Shown: in pieces, positions 51,701-60,594 of the stretch
Layout of the letters: each line of letters begins with the position of its first letter
Numbering within the stretch: position 1 is the stretch's first letter
Source: Hyphomicrobiales bacterium
GTDB taxonomy: Bacteria; Pseudomonadota; Alphaproteobacteria; Rhizobiales; JAJFHR01
Assembly (NCBI GenBank): GCA_021775475.1
Contig: JAJFHS010000017.1
Location: 1-64,000 of the forward strand
DNA: 64,000 nt
Direction: 5' to 3'
Program-made: the position numbers and the translations under genes
The notes under the pieces: model-generated
What the model saw: only the letters and a program-made list of their open reading frames with translations
Database searches by the model: none
What the model was told of the DNA's origin: nothing

Positions 51701-52337
51701 AGCCGATCCCCCGCGCCGTCTTGATAAGGTTCTTTCCCAACTTGCGGCGCAGTGCTGAAATATGGACCTCTATGGTATTGCTTTCTATCAGTTCATCCCA
51801 ACTGTATATTTTTTCTTCAATATCAGATTTGCTGAAATACCGGTCGGTATTTTTCAGCAAAATCTTCAGGATATCAAACTGGGTACGAGAAAGTTCAACA
51901 ACCTTGCCAGCTTTGGTAACCCTTTTTGTGGTGATGTTTACTTCAATATCGCCATGAGAAAGATAATTGTCGTTAAAAGCCTGCCCGCGACGAGACAGGG
52001 CGCGGATGCGCGCCAGTAATTCATCGAAATCAAACGGTTTCACCAGGTAATCATCTGCACCGGCATCAAGTCCTTCAACCCGGTGTGAAACCGTATCACG
52101 CGCCGTCAGTAGTAAAACCGGTATTTTTTCACCTCTGCGGCGCATGTTCTGTACAAGCGCCAATCCGCTCATGCCCGGCAAATTTATGTCCAGCACCACA
52201 AGGTCATATTGACCGGTCTCCATACCGAGTTCAGCATCTTCTGCATTGGTCACCCAATCAACTGTATGTTCGGTTTTCAATCCGATATGAACGGCCTTGC
52301 CAAGCATTTCGTCATCTTCAACGAAGAGAATTTTCAT
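51666..52337 (-). CDS. OmpR-family response regulator
   Basis: 223 aa. The receiver domain has the acidic pair (EDDE), phospho-Asp in VVLDINLPGMSG, Thr in LLLTARD and Lys in YLVKPFDFDEL. The C-terminal OmpR winged helix (VELSRTQFDILKILLKN ... VEVHISALRRKLG-type) binds DNA. QseB/PmrA-like. Cognate kinase is the next gene. It probably controls the operon and the divergent cluster. Confidence 0.92.
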   Translation of the reverse strand: MKILFVEDDEMLGKAVHIGLKTEHTVDWVTNAEDAELGMETGQYDLVVLDINLPGMSGLALVQNMRRRGEKIPVLLLTARDTVSHRVEGLDAGADDYLVKPFDFDELLARIRALSRRGQAFNDNYLSHGDIEVNITTKRVTKAGKVVELSRTQFDILKILLKNTDRYFSKSDIEEKIYSWDELIESNTIEVHISALRRKLGKNLIKTARGIGYVVEKTENHTQ

Positions 52338-52361
52338 AAAAGACCGGTTCCGGTTTCAGGT

Positions 52362-52931
52362 TCATACGCGTTGCTTCAGGCCGGTGACCATGGCTTTGGC
52401 GAGGCTTTCACCATGCTTGCGACTGGCATAGATTACCCCGAGCACATGAGCACCAACAAGAACAATACAGCCATCTGCACTCAATTCATGTGCAATTTCC
52501 ACCCAGCGAATTCCCCAATAGGCATCAGTGGTGGACATCCAGCCAGTCACTCCAGTTACCAGCAATGCAAACAACAGCGCAAGGATCATAGCTCCACCCG
52601 CCGGATTGTGCCCAAGGTATCGGCGTTCACGCCCATTTCGCATATCATTCAGGTAGGAGATAACGGCACCCGGTGATTTTACGAATTCGCTGAAACGGGC
52701 ATATTTTCCACCGATAAATCCCCAGACCAGACGCACAGTGATCAGGACCAAAACACCATATCCCAATATTTTGTGGAGCCATACAAAATCGTCACTTGTC
52801 AGCCATACGGCTGCAAATGTTGCCACCAGGCTCCAGTGAAAAATTCGGACAACAATATCCCAGACACGAACCATGTCCGATGATTGACTATCACCGGACA
52901 CAGCAGTTTTTTGTTTAAAGTGAAAGCTCAT
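52362..52931 (-). CDS. Cytochrome b561 family membrane protein
   Basis: 189 aa with four transmembrane helices and His ligands at helix ends (VVRIFHWSLVATF, WLHKILGYGVLV, IAHELSADGCIVLVGAHVLG). Bacterial b561-type proteins bind two b haems and shuttle electrons from quinols. It lies between the PepSY gene (1-bp overlap) and the response regulator (24-bp gap), so it belongs to the same operon, perhaps as an electron donor to a periplasmic target. Confidence 0.85.
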   Translation of the reverse strand: MSFHFKQKTAVSGDSQSSDMVRVWDIVVRIFHWSLVATFAAVWLTSDDFVWLHKILGYGVLVLITVRLVWGFIGGKYARFSEFVKSPGAVISYLNDMRNGRERRYLGHNPAGGAMILALLFALLVTGVTGWMSTTDAYWGIRWVEIAHELSADGCIVLVGAHVLGVIYASRKHGESLAKAMVTGLKQRV

Positions 52932-53209
52932 CAGTTTTGTTCGTTGCCGTTAACAAGTTTTCCATTGGCAGGGTTAAAGACGATTTCACGACGTTGTCCC
53001 TCGATCAAAGCTTTGACCTCGTAACAGGTTCCTTCGCGTTTAATGCTGCGAACCTTGTAGCCCATGGCATTCGCTTTGGCTTTTACGGCATTCATGGACA
53101 TCCATTGTGCACGGGGGACTTTGGTGCATTCAGAGCTTTCAGCCAGTGCTGTTCCGGCAAATGAAACGGTTAATGTCAGTGCCAGAAGTGTTCGCATCAG
53201 AGTTTTCAT
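52931..53209 (-). CDS. PepSY-domain periplasmic protein
   Basis: 92 aa with a signal peptide (MKTLMRTLLALTLTVSFAGTALA) and one PepSY domain (SMNAVKAKANAMGYKVRSIK then CYEVKALIEGQRREIVFNPANGKLV). PepSY domains are thought to bind or inhibit partner proteins. First gene of the two-component operon, so a good candidate for a reporter of envelope stress or metal. It contains a pair of Cys that may form a disulfide. Confidence 0.85.
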   Translation of the reverse strand: MKTLMRTLLALTLTVSFAGTALAESSECTKVPRAQWMSMNAVKAKANAMGYKVRSIKREGTCYEVKALIEGQRREIVFNPANGKLVNGNEQN

Positions 53210-53300
53210 TCCAGGTTTCCTCTTGTTTCGGGTTTGCAGATAAAATCAATAACCGGGCCATTCCGGCCCCGAGTGCCATCGATCATCTGCGAGCCGGTTT

Positions 53301-53440
53301 AGGAGGTGAAACTGAAACCAACCTTAAGAAAAACCGAAAATACAAAAAACTGAACGTCGAATTTTCTCTATCCATAAAATGGATCGCAAAACCAAAAAAG
53401 AACGCCTTGAACCTTCAGCTTGGTTTCAGTTTCACCTCCT
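53301..53440. promoter_or_regulatory. 21-bp perfect inverted repeat between divergent operons
   Basis: The 21 bases at 53301-53321 (beginning AGGAGGTGAAACTG) are exactly reverse-complemented at 53420-53440, 98 bp apart, in the region between the two-component operon and the rightward biosynthetic cluster. Each arm contains GAAACTGAAACC, an internal direct repeat of GAAAC(T/C). The layout suits two sites for a dimeric regulator, probably the adjacent response regulator, one for each promoter. Confidence 0.55.
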
Positions 53441-53478
53441 ACATCTGTGGCCACAAACAAAACCAGGAGATTTGAGAA

Positions 53479-54198
53479 GTGCAGATTACCTTGAAGACTG
53501 AAAGCGGCGACAACAATAAACTGCGTTATAATGCAAACCGGTTAAAGCGGTTTTCTACTTTAAGCCCCAGCCTTGTATCGATAAATCGTTATCTGGCGCC
53601 CGAGCGCGAGCGGGTGGAAAATTTCATTTCTTCTGTATTCTATGACAGTTATGGGGCACGGATTAATCGGCATTATCCAACTCTTATGAGCATCAGAGAC
53701 AGTGCTGATGGTATTCTCGGTGCGTTGGGGTTTCGTCAGGCCGGAGAAGAAAGCCTGTTTCTTGAAAACTATATAGATCAGCCGATTGAAGCGGAAATAG
53801 GAAAAACCTACGGGCTTGACGTCGCCCGCAACGGAATTATCGAAATTGGAAATATGGCATCCCGGGGTAAGGGTGCAGCGATTTTTTTGATCCCGGCATT
53901 AATGGCTTACCTCAAACACCGTGGCTTCAGCCATGTCACGTTCACAGCCACCTCAAGTCTTCTTGAATATTTTCAAAAAATTGGCGTTGATCCGAAAATC
54001 ATTTCACCCGCCGATCAGAGCCGACTTGTTGATGGCGGAAGATCATGGGGCAGTTATTACGATTCCAGCCCGCAGGTGGTTGTCGGAAACGTCAACTTTG
54101 CCGCTGAGCGTCTGCACCACTTTCTCGGAGTTGAGTTAAGCACGCCTGGTGCAGAGTTGTTTCCACGCATTCATCCAACGATTGTCACAGAAGAATAG
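53479..54198 (+). CDS. Thermostable hemolysin-family (GNAT-like) protein
   Basis: 239 aa from GTG behind AGGAGA. The sequence (INRYLAPERERVENFISSVFYDSYGARI then LGALGFRQAGEESLFLENYIDQPIE, IEIGNMASRGKGAAIFLIPALMAYL) matches the thermostable hemolysin family first described from Vibrio. The fold is related to acyltransferases of the AHL-synthase/GNAT kind, so the protein is more likely an acyltransferase than a pore-forming toxin. It leads a three-gene cluster with the ligase-HDO fusion and an SDR. Confidence 0.75.
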   Translation: MQITLKTESGDNNKLRYNANRLKRFSTLSPSLVSINRYLAPERERVENFISSVFYDSYGARINRHYPTLMSIRDSADGILGALGFRQAGEESLFLENYIDQPIEAEIGKTYGLDVARNGIIEIGNMASRGKGAAIFLIPALMAYLKHRGFSHVTFTATSSLLEYFQKIGVDPKIISPADQSRLVDGGRSWGSYYDSSPQVVVGNVNFAAERLHHFLGVELSTPGAELFPRIHPTIVTEE

Positions 54199-54212
54199 AA
54201 GCAACAAAAATC

Positions 54213-56315
54213 ATGAGCGCGGTAGTTGAGAATATCAAAACATTGTCGGCCAGTGACCTGGATCGACCGGCAATTCGGTGCGGGGACACTGTGCTGGGTT
54301 ATCACGACCTCTGGCAAAGTATCGAAAAACTTTCACGACGGCTTAACGCAGGCTCCGGCGTTGTCATTGCAACTGATATTATTAATCCTGTTGCATGGAT
54401 TGTCGCTGATTTATGCCTGATACAATGCCAGTCAATCAGTATCCCGTTGCCACCTTTTTTCAGCCCGGCACAGAAATCCCATGCACTTAAATCAGCCGGG
54501 GCTGCCTGGCTTCTCACCGATCAAACGAACAACGTTTGTGACGAGAGCCAAATAGATGTTGGTCAGGGATTGGTTTTGATTGCCCAACAACAAAACCATG
54601 TCAGCCACCATGCCGGGACGGCTAAAATCACCTACACCTCAGGCACAACCGGCACGCCCAAAGGAGTATGTCTTTCCCAATCGGCTATGGAAACGGTCAC
54701 GTGGTCTTTGCTGGATACATTGGGAAATGATGTTGCCCGGCGGTTTGGCGGAGTGTTGCCATTGCCTGTTTTGTTGGAAAATATTGGCGGTTTATATGCA
54801 GCCATGCTGGCCGGGGGGTGTTACTACGCCCGCCCCCCCATTCCTTCGACAGGCTTTGCTGCAACAGCAACATTTCTTTTTGACAACGCGATAACCAGTT
54901 GCATTCTGGTACCTGAGTTGCTGCAAGGTCTGCTCCAGCAGTTGGAAAACCAGCCACGATCATTGCCGGATATGAAATACATAGCGGTCGGTGGCTCGAA
55001 GGTTTCACCAGCCCTTCTGGAACGGGCTGTCAAGCTTGATCTGCCGGTCTATCAAGGCTACGGGCTTAGTGAATCAGCGTCTGTTTCCTGCCTTAACAGG
55101 CCGGGTGAAAATCGTATTGGCAGTGTTGGAAAACCGTTACCCCACATAAAAATAAGCTGTTCTTGGGAAGGGGAAATCCTGCTGAAGGATCCAATGTTTT
55201 TGGGCTACACCGATGATGATCCCTCACCACGCCTATATGCAACAGGTGATCTGGGCCATTTAGATAAAGACGGTTATTTGATAATCACCGGACGCAAGAA
55301 AAATGTATTGATAAATTCTTTTGGCCGCAACATTTCACCCGAATGGCCTGAAAGCCAATTGCTGGCTGAACCGGCAATAGACCAGGTATTGGTGGTCGGT
55401 GACGCTCGACCGTTTCTCGCCGCACTCATCGTCAGTACAGAAAATGATCGGGTGATCAATCAAACGATCGAAAAAACCAACGAGACATTACCTGATTACG
55501 CGCAAATACAAGGCTGGAAAAGGGTGTCTGCCTTTACCATTGCAAACAACATGTTGACCGGCACCGGTCGCCCCAAACGAGACGTTATTACCAAACGCTA
55601 TCTGTCTTTAACTGAAACAATTTTTAATACGGAGATTACCATGGAACCCTTCTTTAACCGGTTGGAACGTGAAACTTTGCCCGAACGTGAAGCGTTTATG
55701 CAAATACCATTGCTTGGGGATGCTTTGCTGGGAAACATAAGCAAGGAAACCTATATGGCTTACCTTGTCCAGGCCTACCACCACGTTAAGCACACCACGC
55801 CATTGTTGATGAGTTGCGGCTCACGGTTGCCCTCAAGCAAAGAGTGGCTGCGCGAGGCGGTTGCTGAATATATTGAAGAAGAGCTGGGCCATCAGGAGTG
55901 GATTCTCAGTGACATTACCCATTGCGGTGGTGATGGCGAAACAATCCGGCACAGCACGCCCAATCCAGCCACGGAAATGATGGTTGCCTATGCTTATGAT
56001 TCAATTGCGCGCAAAAATCCGGTTTCATTTTTCGGCATGGTCTATGTGCTGGAAGGAACCAGTATCAATCTTGCCACTCCTTGTGCTGAAGCCATCGGAA
56101 AAACTCTTGGTTTGTCGAATAACTGCTTCAGCTATCTCTCCTCACACGGATCTTTGGATCTGGAGCACATGGATTTTTTCGAAAAATTGATGAACCGCAT
56201 CACTGATGCAGAAGATCAGGAAGCCATAATATACATGGCCAAACGCATGTTCGGGTTGTTTGGAGCTGTTTTCCAATCGCTTCCCCATAATCACGGACTA
56301 ACAAATGCAGCTTGA
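54213..56315 (+). CDS. AMP-dependent ligase fused to haem-oxygenase-like diiron domain
   Basis: 700 aa, two domains. Residues 1 to about 460 are an ANL-family adenylating enzyme: TYTSGTTGTPKGVCL (ATP-binding A3), GYGLSESASV (A5), LYATGDLGHLDKDGYLIITGRKKN (A7-A8). Residues about 475-700 form a TenA/haem-oxygenase-like metal-oxidase domain with EYIEEELGHQEW and DLEHMDFF as diiron ligand helices. The fusion suggests that an activated acyl group is oxidatively processed by the same protein. No carrier protein is adjacent, so the product may be a CoA ester or amide. It starts 14 bp after the hemolysin-family gene and overlaps the SDR gene by 11 bp. Confidence 0.82.
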   Translation: MSAVVENIKTLSASDLDRPAIRCGDTVLGYHDLWQSIEKLSRRLNAGSGVVIATDIINPVAWIVADLCLIQCQSISIPLPPFFSPAQKSHALKSAGAAWLLTDQTNNVCDESQIDVGQGLVLIAQQQNHVSHHAGTAKITYTSGTTGTPKGVCLSQSAMETVTWSLLDTLGNDVARRFGGVLPLPVLLENIGGLYAAMLAGGCYYARPPIPSTGFAATATFLFDNAITSCILVPELLQGLLQQLENQPRSLPDMKYIAVGGSKVSPALLERAVKLDLPVYQGYGLSESASVSCLNRPGENRIGSVGKPLPHIKISCSWEGEILLKDPMFLGYTDDDPSPRLYATGDLGHLDKDGYLIITGRKKNVLINSFGRNISPEWPESQLLAEPAIDQVLVVGDARPFLAALIVSTENDRVINQTIEKTNETLPDYAQIQGWKRVSAFTIANNMLTGTGRPKRDVITKRYLSLTETIFNTEITMEPFFNRLERETLPEREAFMQIPLLGDALLGNISKETYMAYLVQAYHHVKHTTPLLMSCGSRLPSSKEWLREAVAEYIEEELGHQEWILSDITHCGGDGETIRHSTPNPATEMMVAYAYDSIARKNPVSFFGMVYVLEGTSINLATPCAEAIGKTLGLSNNCFSYLSSHGSLDLEHMDFFEKLMNRITDAEDQEAIIYMAKRMFGLFGAVFQSLPHNHGLTNAA

Positions 56316-57063
56316 GGGCCGAAAAATTGCCGTAACCGGAGGGTCTGGCGGTATCGGTTCTCTTTTGTGTCGAAATTTATTTCTTGCGGGTGCAGAGGTC
56401 ACGGTAATTGACCGTTGCGAACCGACAGGCCTTGCCACGTATTTTTTGCCGGGTGATCTTTCAACACCATCAGGTGTGCAATACGTAGCCGATTATTTAA
56501 GCAGGATGCGGGTGGAAATCCTGATCAATCTGGCAGGAATCCAGTATTTTGGCCTTTGCGAGAACGAAACTGCTGAACACACCGCAATGGTTTATACGAT
56601 TAACCTTATGGCACCGGTCCTGCTGGCGCAGGCAGTTCTCCCGCAAATGAAAAATCGGGGCCAGGGTCAAATCGTCAATATCGGCTCAACATTCGGTTCA
56701 ATCAGCTTTGCCCATTTTGCAACCTACTCAAGCTCCAAAGCTGGCTTGCGAAGCTTCAGTGAAGCCTTGCGCCGAGAGGTGAAACAACATGGAATAGGTG
56801 TAACCTATATCGCGCCACGTGCAGTCAGGACACCAATCAACAGCGAACTGGTTATGAGACTTGCCAAACAGATCAAAATGAACATGGACGAGCCGGACTG
56901 GGTTGCTGAGCAAATTTTGAAGGCAATCGTTCACCGCAAAAAAGATGTTTTTCTCGGGTTCCCGGAAAAATTTTTTGTCCGTATAAATGCTGTTTTCCCG
57001 CGATTGGTCGATAAAGCACTTGCCGGAAATGATACTATTGCCGCTCGACTTTTTAACGGGTGA
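56305..57063 (+). CDS. Short-chain dehydrogenase/reductase
   Basis: 252 aa classical SDR: NAD(P)-binding TGGSGGIGSLLC, the NLAG motif, catalytic Ser in NIGSTFGS and Tyr/Lys in TYSSSKAGLRSF. The last 80 residues form a substrate lid (MNMDEPDWVAEQILKAIVHRKKDVFLGFPEKF). It overlaps the ligase-HDO gene by 11 bp, so the three genes are one operon. It probably reduces or oxidizes the product of that enzyme. Confidence 0.88.
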   Translation: MQLEGRKIAVTGGSGGIGSLLCRNLFLAGAEVTVIDRCEPTGLATYFLPGDLSTPSGVQYVADYLSRMRVEILINLAGIQYFGLCENETAEHTAMVYTINLMAPVLLAQAVLPQMKNRGQGQIVNIGSTFGSISFAHFATYSSSKAGLRSFSEALRREVKQHGIGVTYIAPRAVRTPINSELVMRLAKQIKMNMDEPDWVAEQILKAIVHRKKDVFLGFPEKFFVRINAVFPRLVDKALAGNDTIAARLFNG

Positions 57064-57318
57064 AAGCAGCAATCCAGCCCCATTGCCTGGCATGCTTTGA
57101 AAAGCAGTTCCAGCGTATCCGTGGTACCGCCGAAGTGTTCATGACCTCCAAACCGGCAGGTAAAGCGGAATTATTGGCAGTTCTATTGGTAACCGGGCAT
57201 TCTCGGTCTATATTCAATTGTCGGGAAGTCTTTGCCGCACTAGGCTCAGGACCTATTAATTAAGAGGATTCCCAAATCATTGGAATTATGATTCTCTGCT
57301 TTCAGGAGGATTTTCATA

Positions 57319-57817
57319 TGGGTGATTTCCGGCATTGTTTTTGTGTTGCGCAATGGCCTTCGCTGGCGTGATGCTCCGCGCGAATGCGGACCTCACAAGA
57401 CCTTGTACAATCGCTTTGTACGTGGAGTAAACTGGGCGTTTTTGACCGGATTTTCGTCAATCTTGCTACTGAGAATTGCGCTCCTGAACATCTGATGATT
57501 GACGCCACCCACCTCAAGGCGCACCGCACGGTTGCCAGCCTTTTAAAAAAGGAAATGTTCCCCGCCGTATTGGACGCACGAAAGGCGGCCTGAATTCAAA
57601 GCTCCATGCCGTTGTTGATGAACAGGGCAGGCCGATAATTCTGCTGTTGAGCGAAGGCCAGATGAGCGATCACATCGGCGCAAAACTCATCTATGACGAC
57701 TTACCCTCTTGCGCCTCATACCTGATTGGTGGCAAAGGTTATGACAGTGACGAATTTCGCCAGGCCCTCAAAGCCAAGGGCATCAAGCCTTGCATTCCAC
57801 CGCGCAAAGGTTCGTCG
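57319..57817 (+). pseudogene. IS5-family transposase remnant, frameshifted
   Basis: In successive frames one can read ISGIVFVLRNGLRWRDAPREC, GPHKTLYNRFVR, then WSKLGVFDRIFVNLA, HLMIDATHLKAHRT (DDE-type core), LNSKLHAVVDEQGRPI, LLLSEGQMSDHIGAK, and YLIGGKGYDSDEFRQALKAKGIKPCIPPRKG. These are the conserved blocks of IS5/IS1182-like transposases. At least two frameshifts interrupt the frame. The N-terminus and C-terminus are missing. The sequence passes directly into the end of aapJ. Confidence 0.75.
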
Positions 57818-57868
57818 AATGCACTGTGGACCAATGGTGGATTAATGTACGCACCACCTTTCCGCTAG
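57818..57868 (+). pseudogene. aapJ: aapJ remnant: last 16 codons of the amino-acid-binding protein
   Basis: NALWTNGGLMYAPPFR followed by TAG matches the C-terminus of AapJ, the periplasmic general L-amino acid binding protein, from memory of that conserved tail. It is in frame directly after IS5 sequence and just before the terminator and aapQ. The rest of aapJ is gone from this locus, so the transporter would need a binding protein from elsewhere. Confidence 0.65.
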
Positions 57869-57878
57869 GATTAAAACA

Positions 57879-57914
57879 AGTGCCAGCCTTCAATTTCAGA
57901 GGCTGGCACTTTCT
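57879..57914 (+). terminator. Stem-loop between aapJ remnant and aapQ
   Basis: AGTGCCAGCC (57879-57888) pairs with GGCTGGCACT (57901-57910), 12-nt loop, followed by TTCTTA. Such a partial terminator after the binding-protein gene normally makes aapJ far more abundant than the permease genes. Confidence 0.65.
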
Positions 57915-57948
57915 TACCTAAACGGATCCTTTAAAATTTCATCAACGG

Positions 57949-59175
57949 GTGATTGTTTTGGCTCACAGTGACAGTGAAGTCGTCGGTGCGCGCATCAAGC
58001 CAAAAGAAAAGTTTGACGTCTTACACGATGCCCGCGTCCGCTCCGCGCTATATCAGATAATAGTGGCTGTGGCCGTTGGCTGGGGCATCTGGTACCTGGT
58101 ATCAAACACGGCTCAAAATCTTGAAGTGCGTGGCATGAATACCGGGTTTGCGTTTATCAACGCTACTGCCGGATTTGATACTGATTTCAAACTTATCGAG
58201 TATACGCCAGGCAAAGGCACCTATGGTCGCATCTTTGTTGTCGGTGCTCTCAACACCCTTCTGGTCTCCTTCGTCGCCATCATATTCAGTACCATATTTG
58301 GCTTTATTGTCGGCGTTTTGCGGCTTTCCAGCAACTGGCTGGTGGCCCGGTTGTCGCTGGCCTATGTCGAGATCATCCGAAATACCCCTTTGTTGCTGCA
58401 GGTTATTTTCTGGTATACCGGGGTTTTCACCCTTCTGCCAAAGGTCAAAAACAGTTTGGACCTTTCTGGCGGGGCTGAAGTTTTGATCCTCAACAATCGC
58501 GGACTATATGGTGCCTGGCCTGTGCCGGGCGATCTGTTTTGGATAACATTGGCTGCCTTTGTTGTCGCAGCCGTCGGCGTATTCTTTCTTAGTCGCTGGG
58601 CGCACAAACGTCAGGACGTTGAAGGCAAGCAGTTTCCCATCGCCTCGGCATCCCTTGGCTTGTTCATTTTGATACCCGGTGCGGTTTATCTCCTGACAGG
58701 CTCGCCTTTGGGCTGGAATATTCCAAAACTTGAAGGCTTCAACTTTGTTGGGGGTTTCAACCTGCCACCAGCCTTCCTCGCTTTGCTGGTCGCCCTGGTT
58801 GTCTATCATGCCGCCCATTTGGCCGAAGCTGTGCGCGCTGGCATCCTTTCCGTAAACAAGGGACAAACCGAGGCCGCCAAGGCTATCGGACTTGGACAAA
58901 ATCGCATCATGTCTCTGGTCATTATTCCCCAGGCCATGCGCTCTATCATGCCACCCATGATCAGCTTGTGGATGAACGTGGTCAAAAACTCCACGCTTGC
59001 TGTTGCCATCGGCTATGGCGATCTGGTGGCCCTGTTCATGCAGACCGCATTGAACCAGGCCGGATATGCTGTCGAGATGGTGGGCATGACCATGGGATTT
59101 TTCGCCTTTATCAGCCTGTCCATTTCGGGACTGCTGAATGTTTATAATAAACGTGTGCAACTGGTGGAGCGCTGA
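57949..59175 (+). CDS. aapQ: General L-amino acid ABC permease AapQ
   Basis: 408 aa, the first of two HisM-type permease subunits. Several transmembrane helices and the EAA loop motif GQTEAAKAIGLGQNRIMSLVIIPQAMR that contacts the ATPase. The N-terminus (KFDVLHDARVRSALYQIIVAVAVGWGIWYLV) matches the family. The first residues are uncertain: GTG (57949) or TTG (57958), no strong ribosome-binding site. It is followed by aapM after 2 bp. Together with AapM and AapP it should import L-amino acids, but its own binding-protein gene is destroyed here. Confidence 0.88.
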   Translation: MIVLAHSDSEVVGARIKPKEKFDVLHDARVRSALYQIIVAVAVGWGIWYLVSNTAQNLEVRGMNTGFAFINATAGFDTDFKLIEYTPGKGTYGRIFVVGALNTLLVSFVAIIFSTIFGFIVGVLRLSSNWLVARLSLAYVEIIRNTPLLLQVIFWYTGVFTLLPKVKNSLDLSGGAEVLILNNRGLYGAWPVPGDLFWITLAAFVVAAVGVFFLSRWAHKRQDVEGKQFPIASASLGLFILIPGAVYLLTGSPLGWNIPKLEGFNFVGGFNLPPAFLALLVALVVYHAAHLAEAVRAGILSVNKGQTEAAKAIGLGQNRIMSLVIIPQAMRSIMPPMISLWMNVVKNSTLAVAIGYGDLVALFMQTALNQAGYAVEMVGMTMGFFAFISLSISGLLNVYNKRVQLVER

Positions 59176-59177
59176 TC

Positions 59178-60506
59178 ATGGGCTTTGTAATTACAGAAAA
59201 AACCCCTGACAGACCCGCACCCCTGTCCGAAACCTCTGTCATCGGCTGGCTGCATAAAAATCTTTTTAACTCGTGGATCAATGTCATTCTCACGGTCATC
59301 TCGATCTATATCATTTTTACCGCTGTCACCGCCATGTGGACCTGGGGCATTAGTGACGCGGTTTGGGTTGCTTCGGACCGGCGGGAATGTTTCCGCATCT
59401 CCAAAGAAGGAGCCTGTTGGGCCGGGGTTATAGCCTGGATGGACAACATATTCTACGGTCGCTATCCGCGAGACGAATTGTGGCGGGTCAATGCAGGCGG
59501 TCTGTTGGTGATCCTGTGGATGGCACCATTATGGATGCCACGGGTCAAAGGCAAACTCTTCGTTGCCCTGACCGCTGTATTTCTCTACCCCTTCCTCGCA
59601 ACCTATTTTTTCGCCGGTGGAGATAAAAGTCTCTTTATGCAGGTCATGGTTACTCTGGCCATTACCTGTATAATCGCAACAACGGCAAATGCAATCATTG
59701 GCGTCATGAGCGGGCGCAGCCTGCCCGAATTTCTGCTTCAATCTCTGGGACAAAATGATGCCTCGGAAAAACACCAGCGCAACCTGCTGCTGGGTATTCT
59801 TGCCGTCTGTCTGATTGTCGTTTTTGTGTGGCAGACAAGCTGGTACTTCGAAACTGTCTCGTGGACCAAATGGGGAGGCATGTTCCTGACCATGGTGATT
59901 TCGGGCATTGGCATAACCACAGCGCTTCCCGGCGGCATTATTCTGGCCCTTGGGCGGCGCTCGAAGTTACCAGTGATATCTGTACTCAGCACCATGTTCA
60001 TAGAGCTGTTCCGTTCCGTGCCATTGATCACCGTTTTGTTTATGGCAACCACAATGTTTCCGTTGTTTATGCCCGAAGGTTTTGTTCTCAATAAACTGGT
60101 TCAGGTCATCATAGCCGTTTCGCTGTTTTCTGCCTGCTATATGGCCGAGACCGTTCGTGCCGGTCTTCAGGCCATTCCCAAGGGCCAATATGAGGCCGCC
60201 CACACCATCGGGCTTGGCTATTGGAAAATGATGGGTCTGATTGTCATGCCCCAGGCCCTCAAGTTAATGATCCCCAATATAGTTGGAAGCTTCATCGGAT
60301 TGTTGAAGGACACAACCCTGGTATCGATCATCGGGCTATTTAATATTCTGGGTATGTTGCGGGCGATTTCCCAAGATGTGCCGTGGCGTGGACTTCATAT
60401 TGAACCTCTGATTTTTGGTGCAAGTCTGTTCTTTATCGTCTGCTTTGTCATGTCGAAATACAGTCGGCATCTTGAGGTTAAACTGTCAGCTGGCGACCAA
60501 CATTAA
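59178..60506 (+). CDS. aapM: General L-amino acid ABC permease AapM
   Basis: 442 aa second permease. Multiple membrane helices and the EAA loop GQYEAAHTIGLGYWKMMGLIVMPQALKLM. The extended N-terminal region with WTWGISDAVWVASDRRECFR is characteristic of AapM. Start codon ATG 2 bp after the aapQ stop. It pairs with AapQ in the heterodimer. Confidence 0.9.
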   Translation: MGFVITEKTPDRPAPLSETSVIGWLHKNLFNSWINVILTVISIYIIFTAVTAMWTWGISDAVWVASDRRECFRISKEGACWAGVIAWMDNIFYGRYPRDELWRVNAGGLLVILWMAPLWMPRVKGKLFVALTAVFLYPFLATYFFAGGDKSLFMQVMVTLAITCIIATTANAIIGVMSGRSLPEFLLQSLGQNDASEKHQRNLLLGILAVCLIVVFVWQTSWYFETVSWTKWGGMFLTMVISGIGITTALPGGIILALGRRSKLPVISVLSTMFIELFRSVPLITVLFMATTMFPLFMPEGFVLNKLVQVIIAVSLFSACYMAETVRAGLQAIPKGQYEAAHTIGLGYWKMMGLIVMPQALKLMIPNIVGSFIGLLKDTTLVSIIGLFNILGMLRAISQDVPWRGLHIEPLIFGASLFFIVCFVMSKYSRHLEVKLSAGDQH

Positions 60507-60531
60507 TTCGGGTGCATCCGGGGGAGTAACT

Positions 60532-60594
60532 ATGACATCGACTGAAACGCAGGAAAATCTGGAATAACTGGCGTCAGCGGCTTCCACTGAAGTC
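60532..60594 (+). pseudogene. aapP 5' leader interrupted by in-frame TAA
   Basis: An ATG at 60532 behind the strong GGGGGAG (60520-60526) reads 11 codons (MTSTETQENLE), then TAA (60565-60567), then LASAASTEV in the same frame directly into the AapP start at 60595. The upstream ATG with its good ribosome-binding site looks like the original start, so one nonsense change separates it from the ABC domain. Confidence 0.65.

Noticed and set aside
57060..57263. 67-codon frame after the SDR gene
   Set aside because: Overlaps the SDR stop and reads into IS-flanking DNA; no domain or ribosome-binding site.
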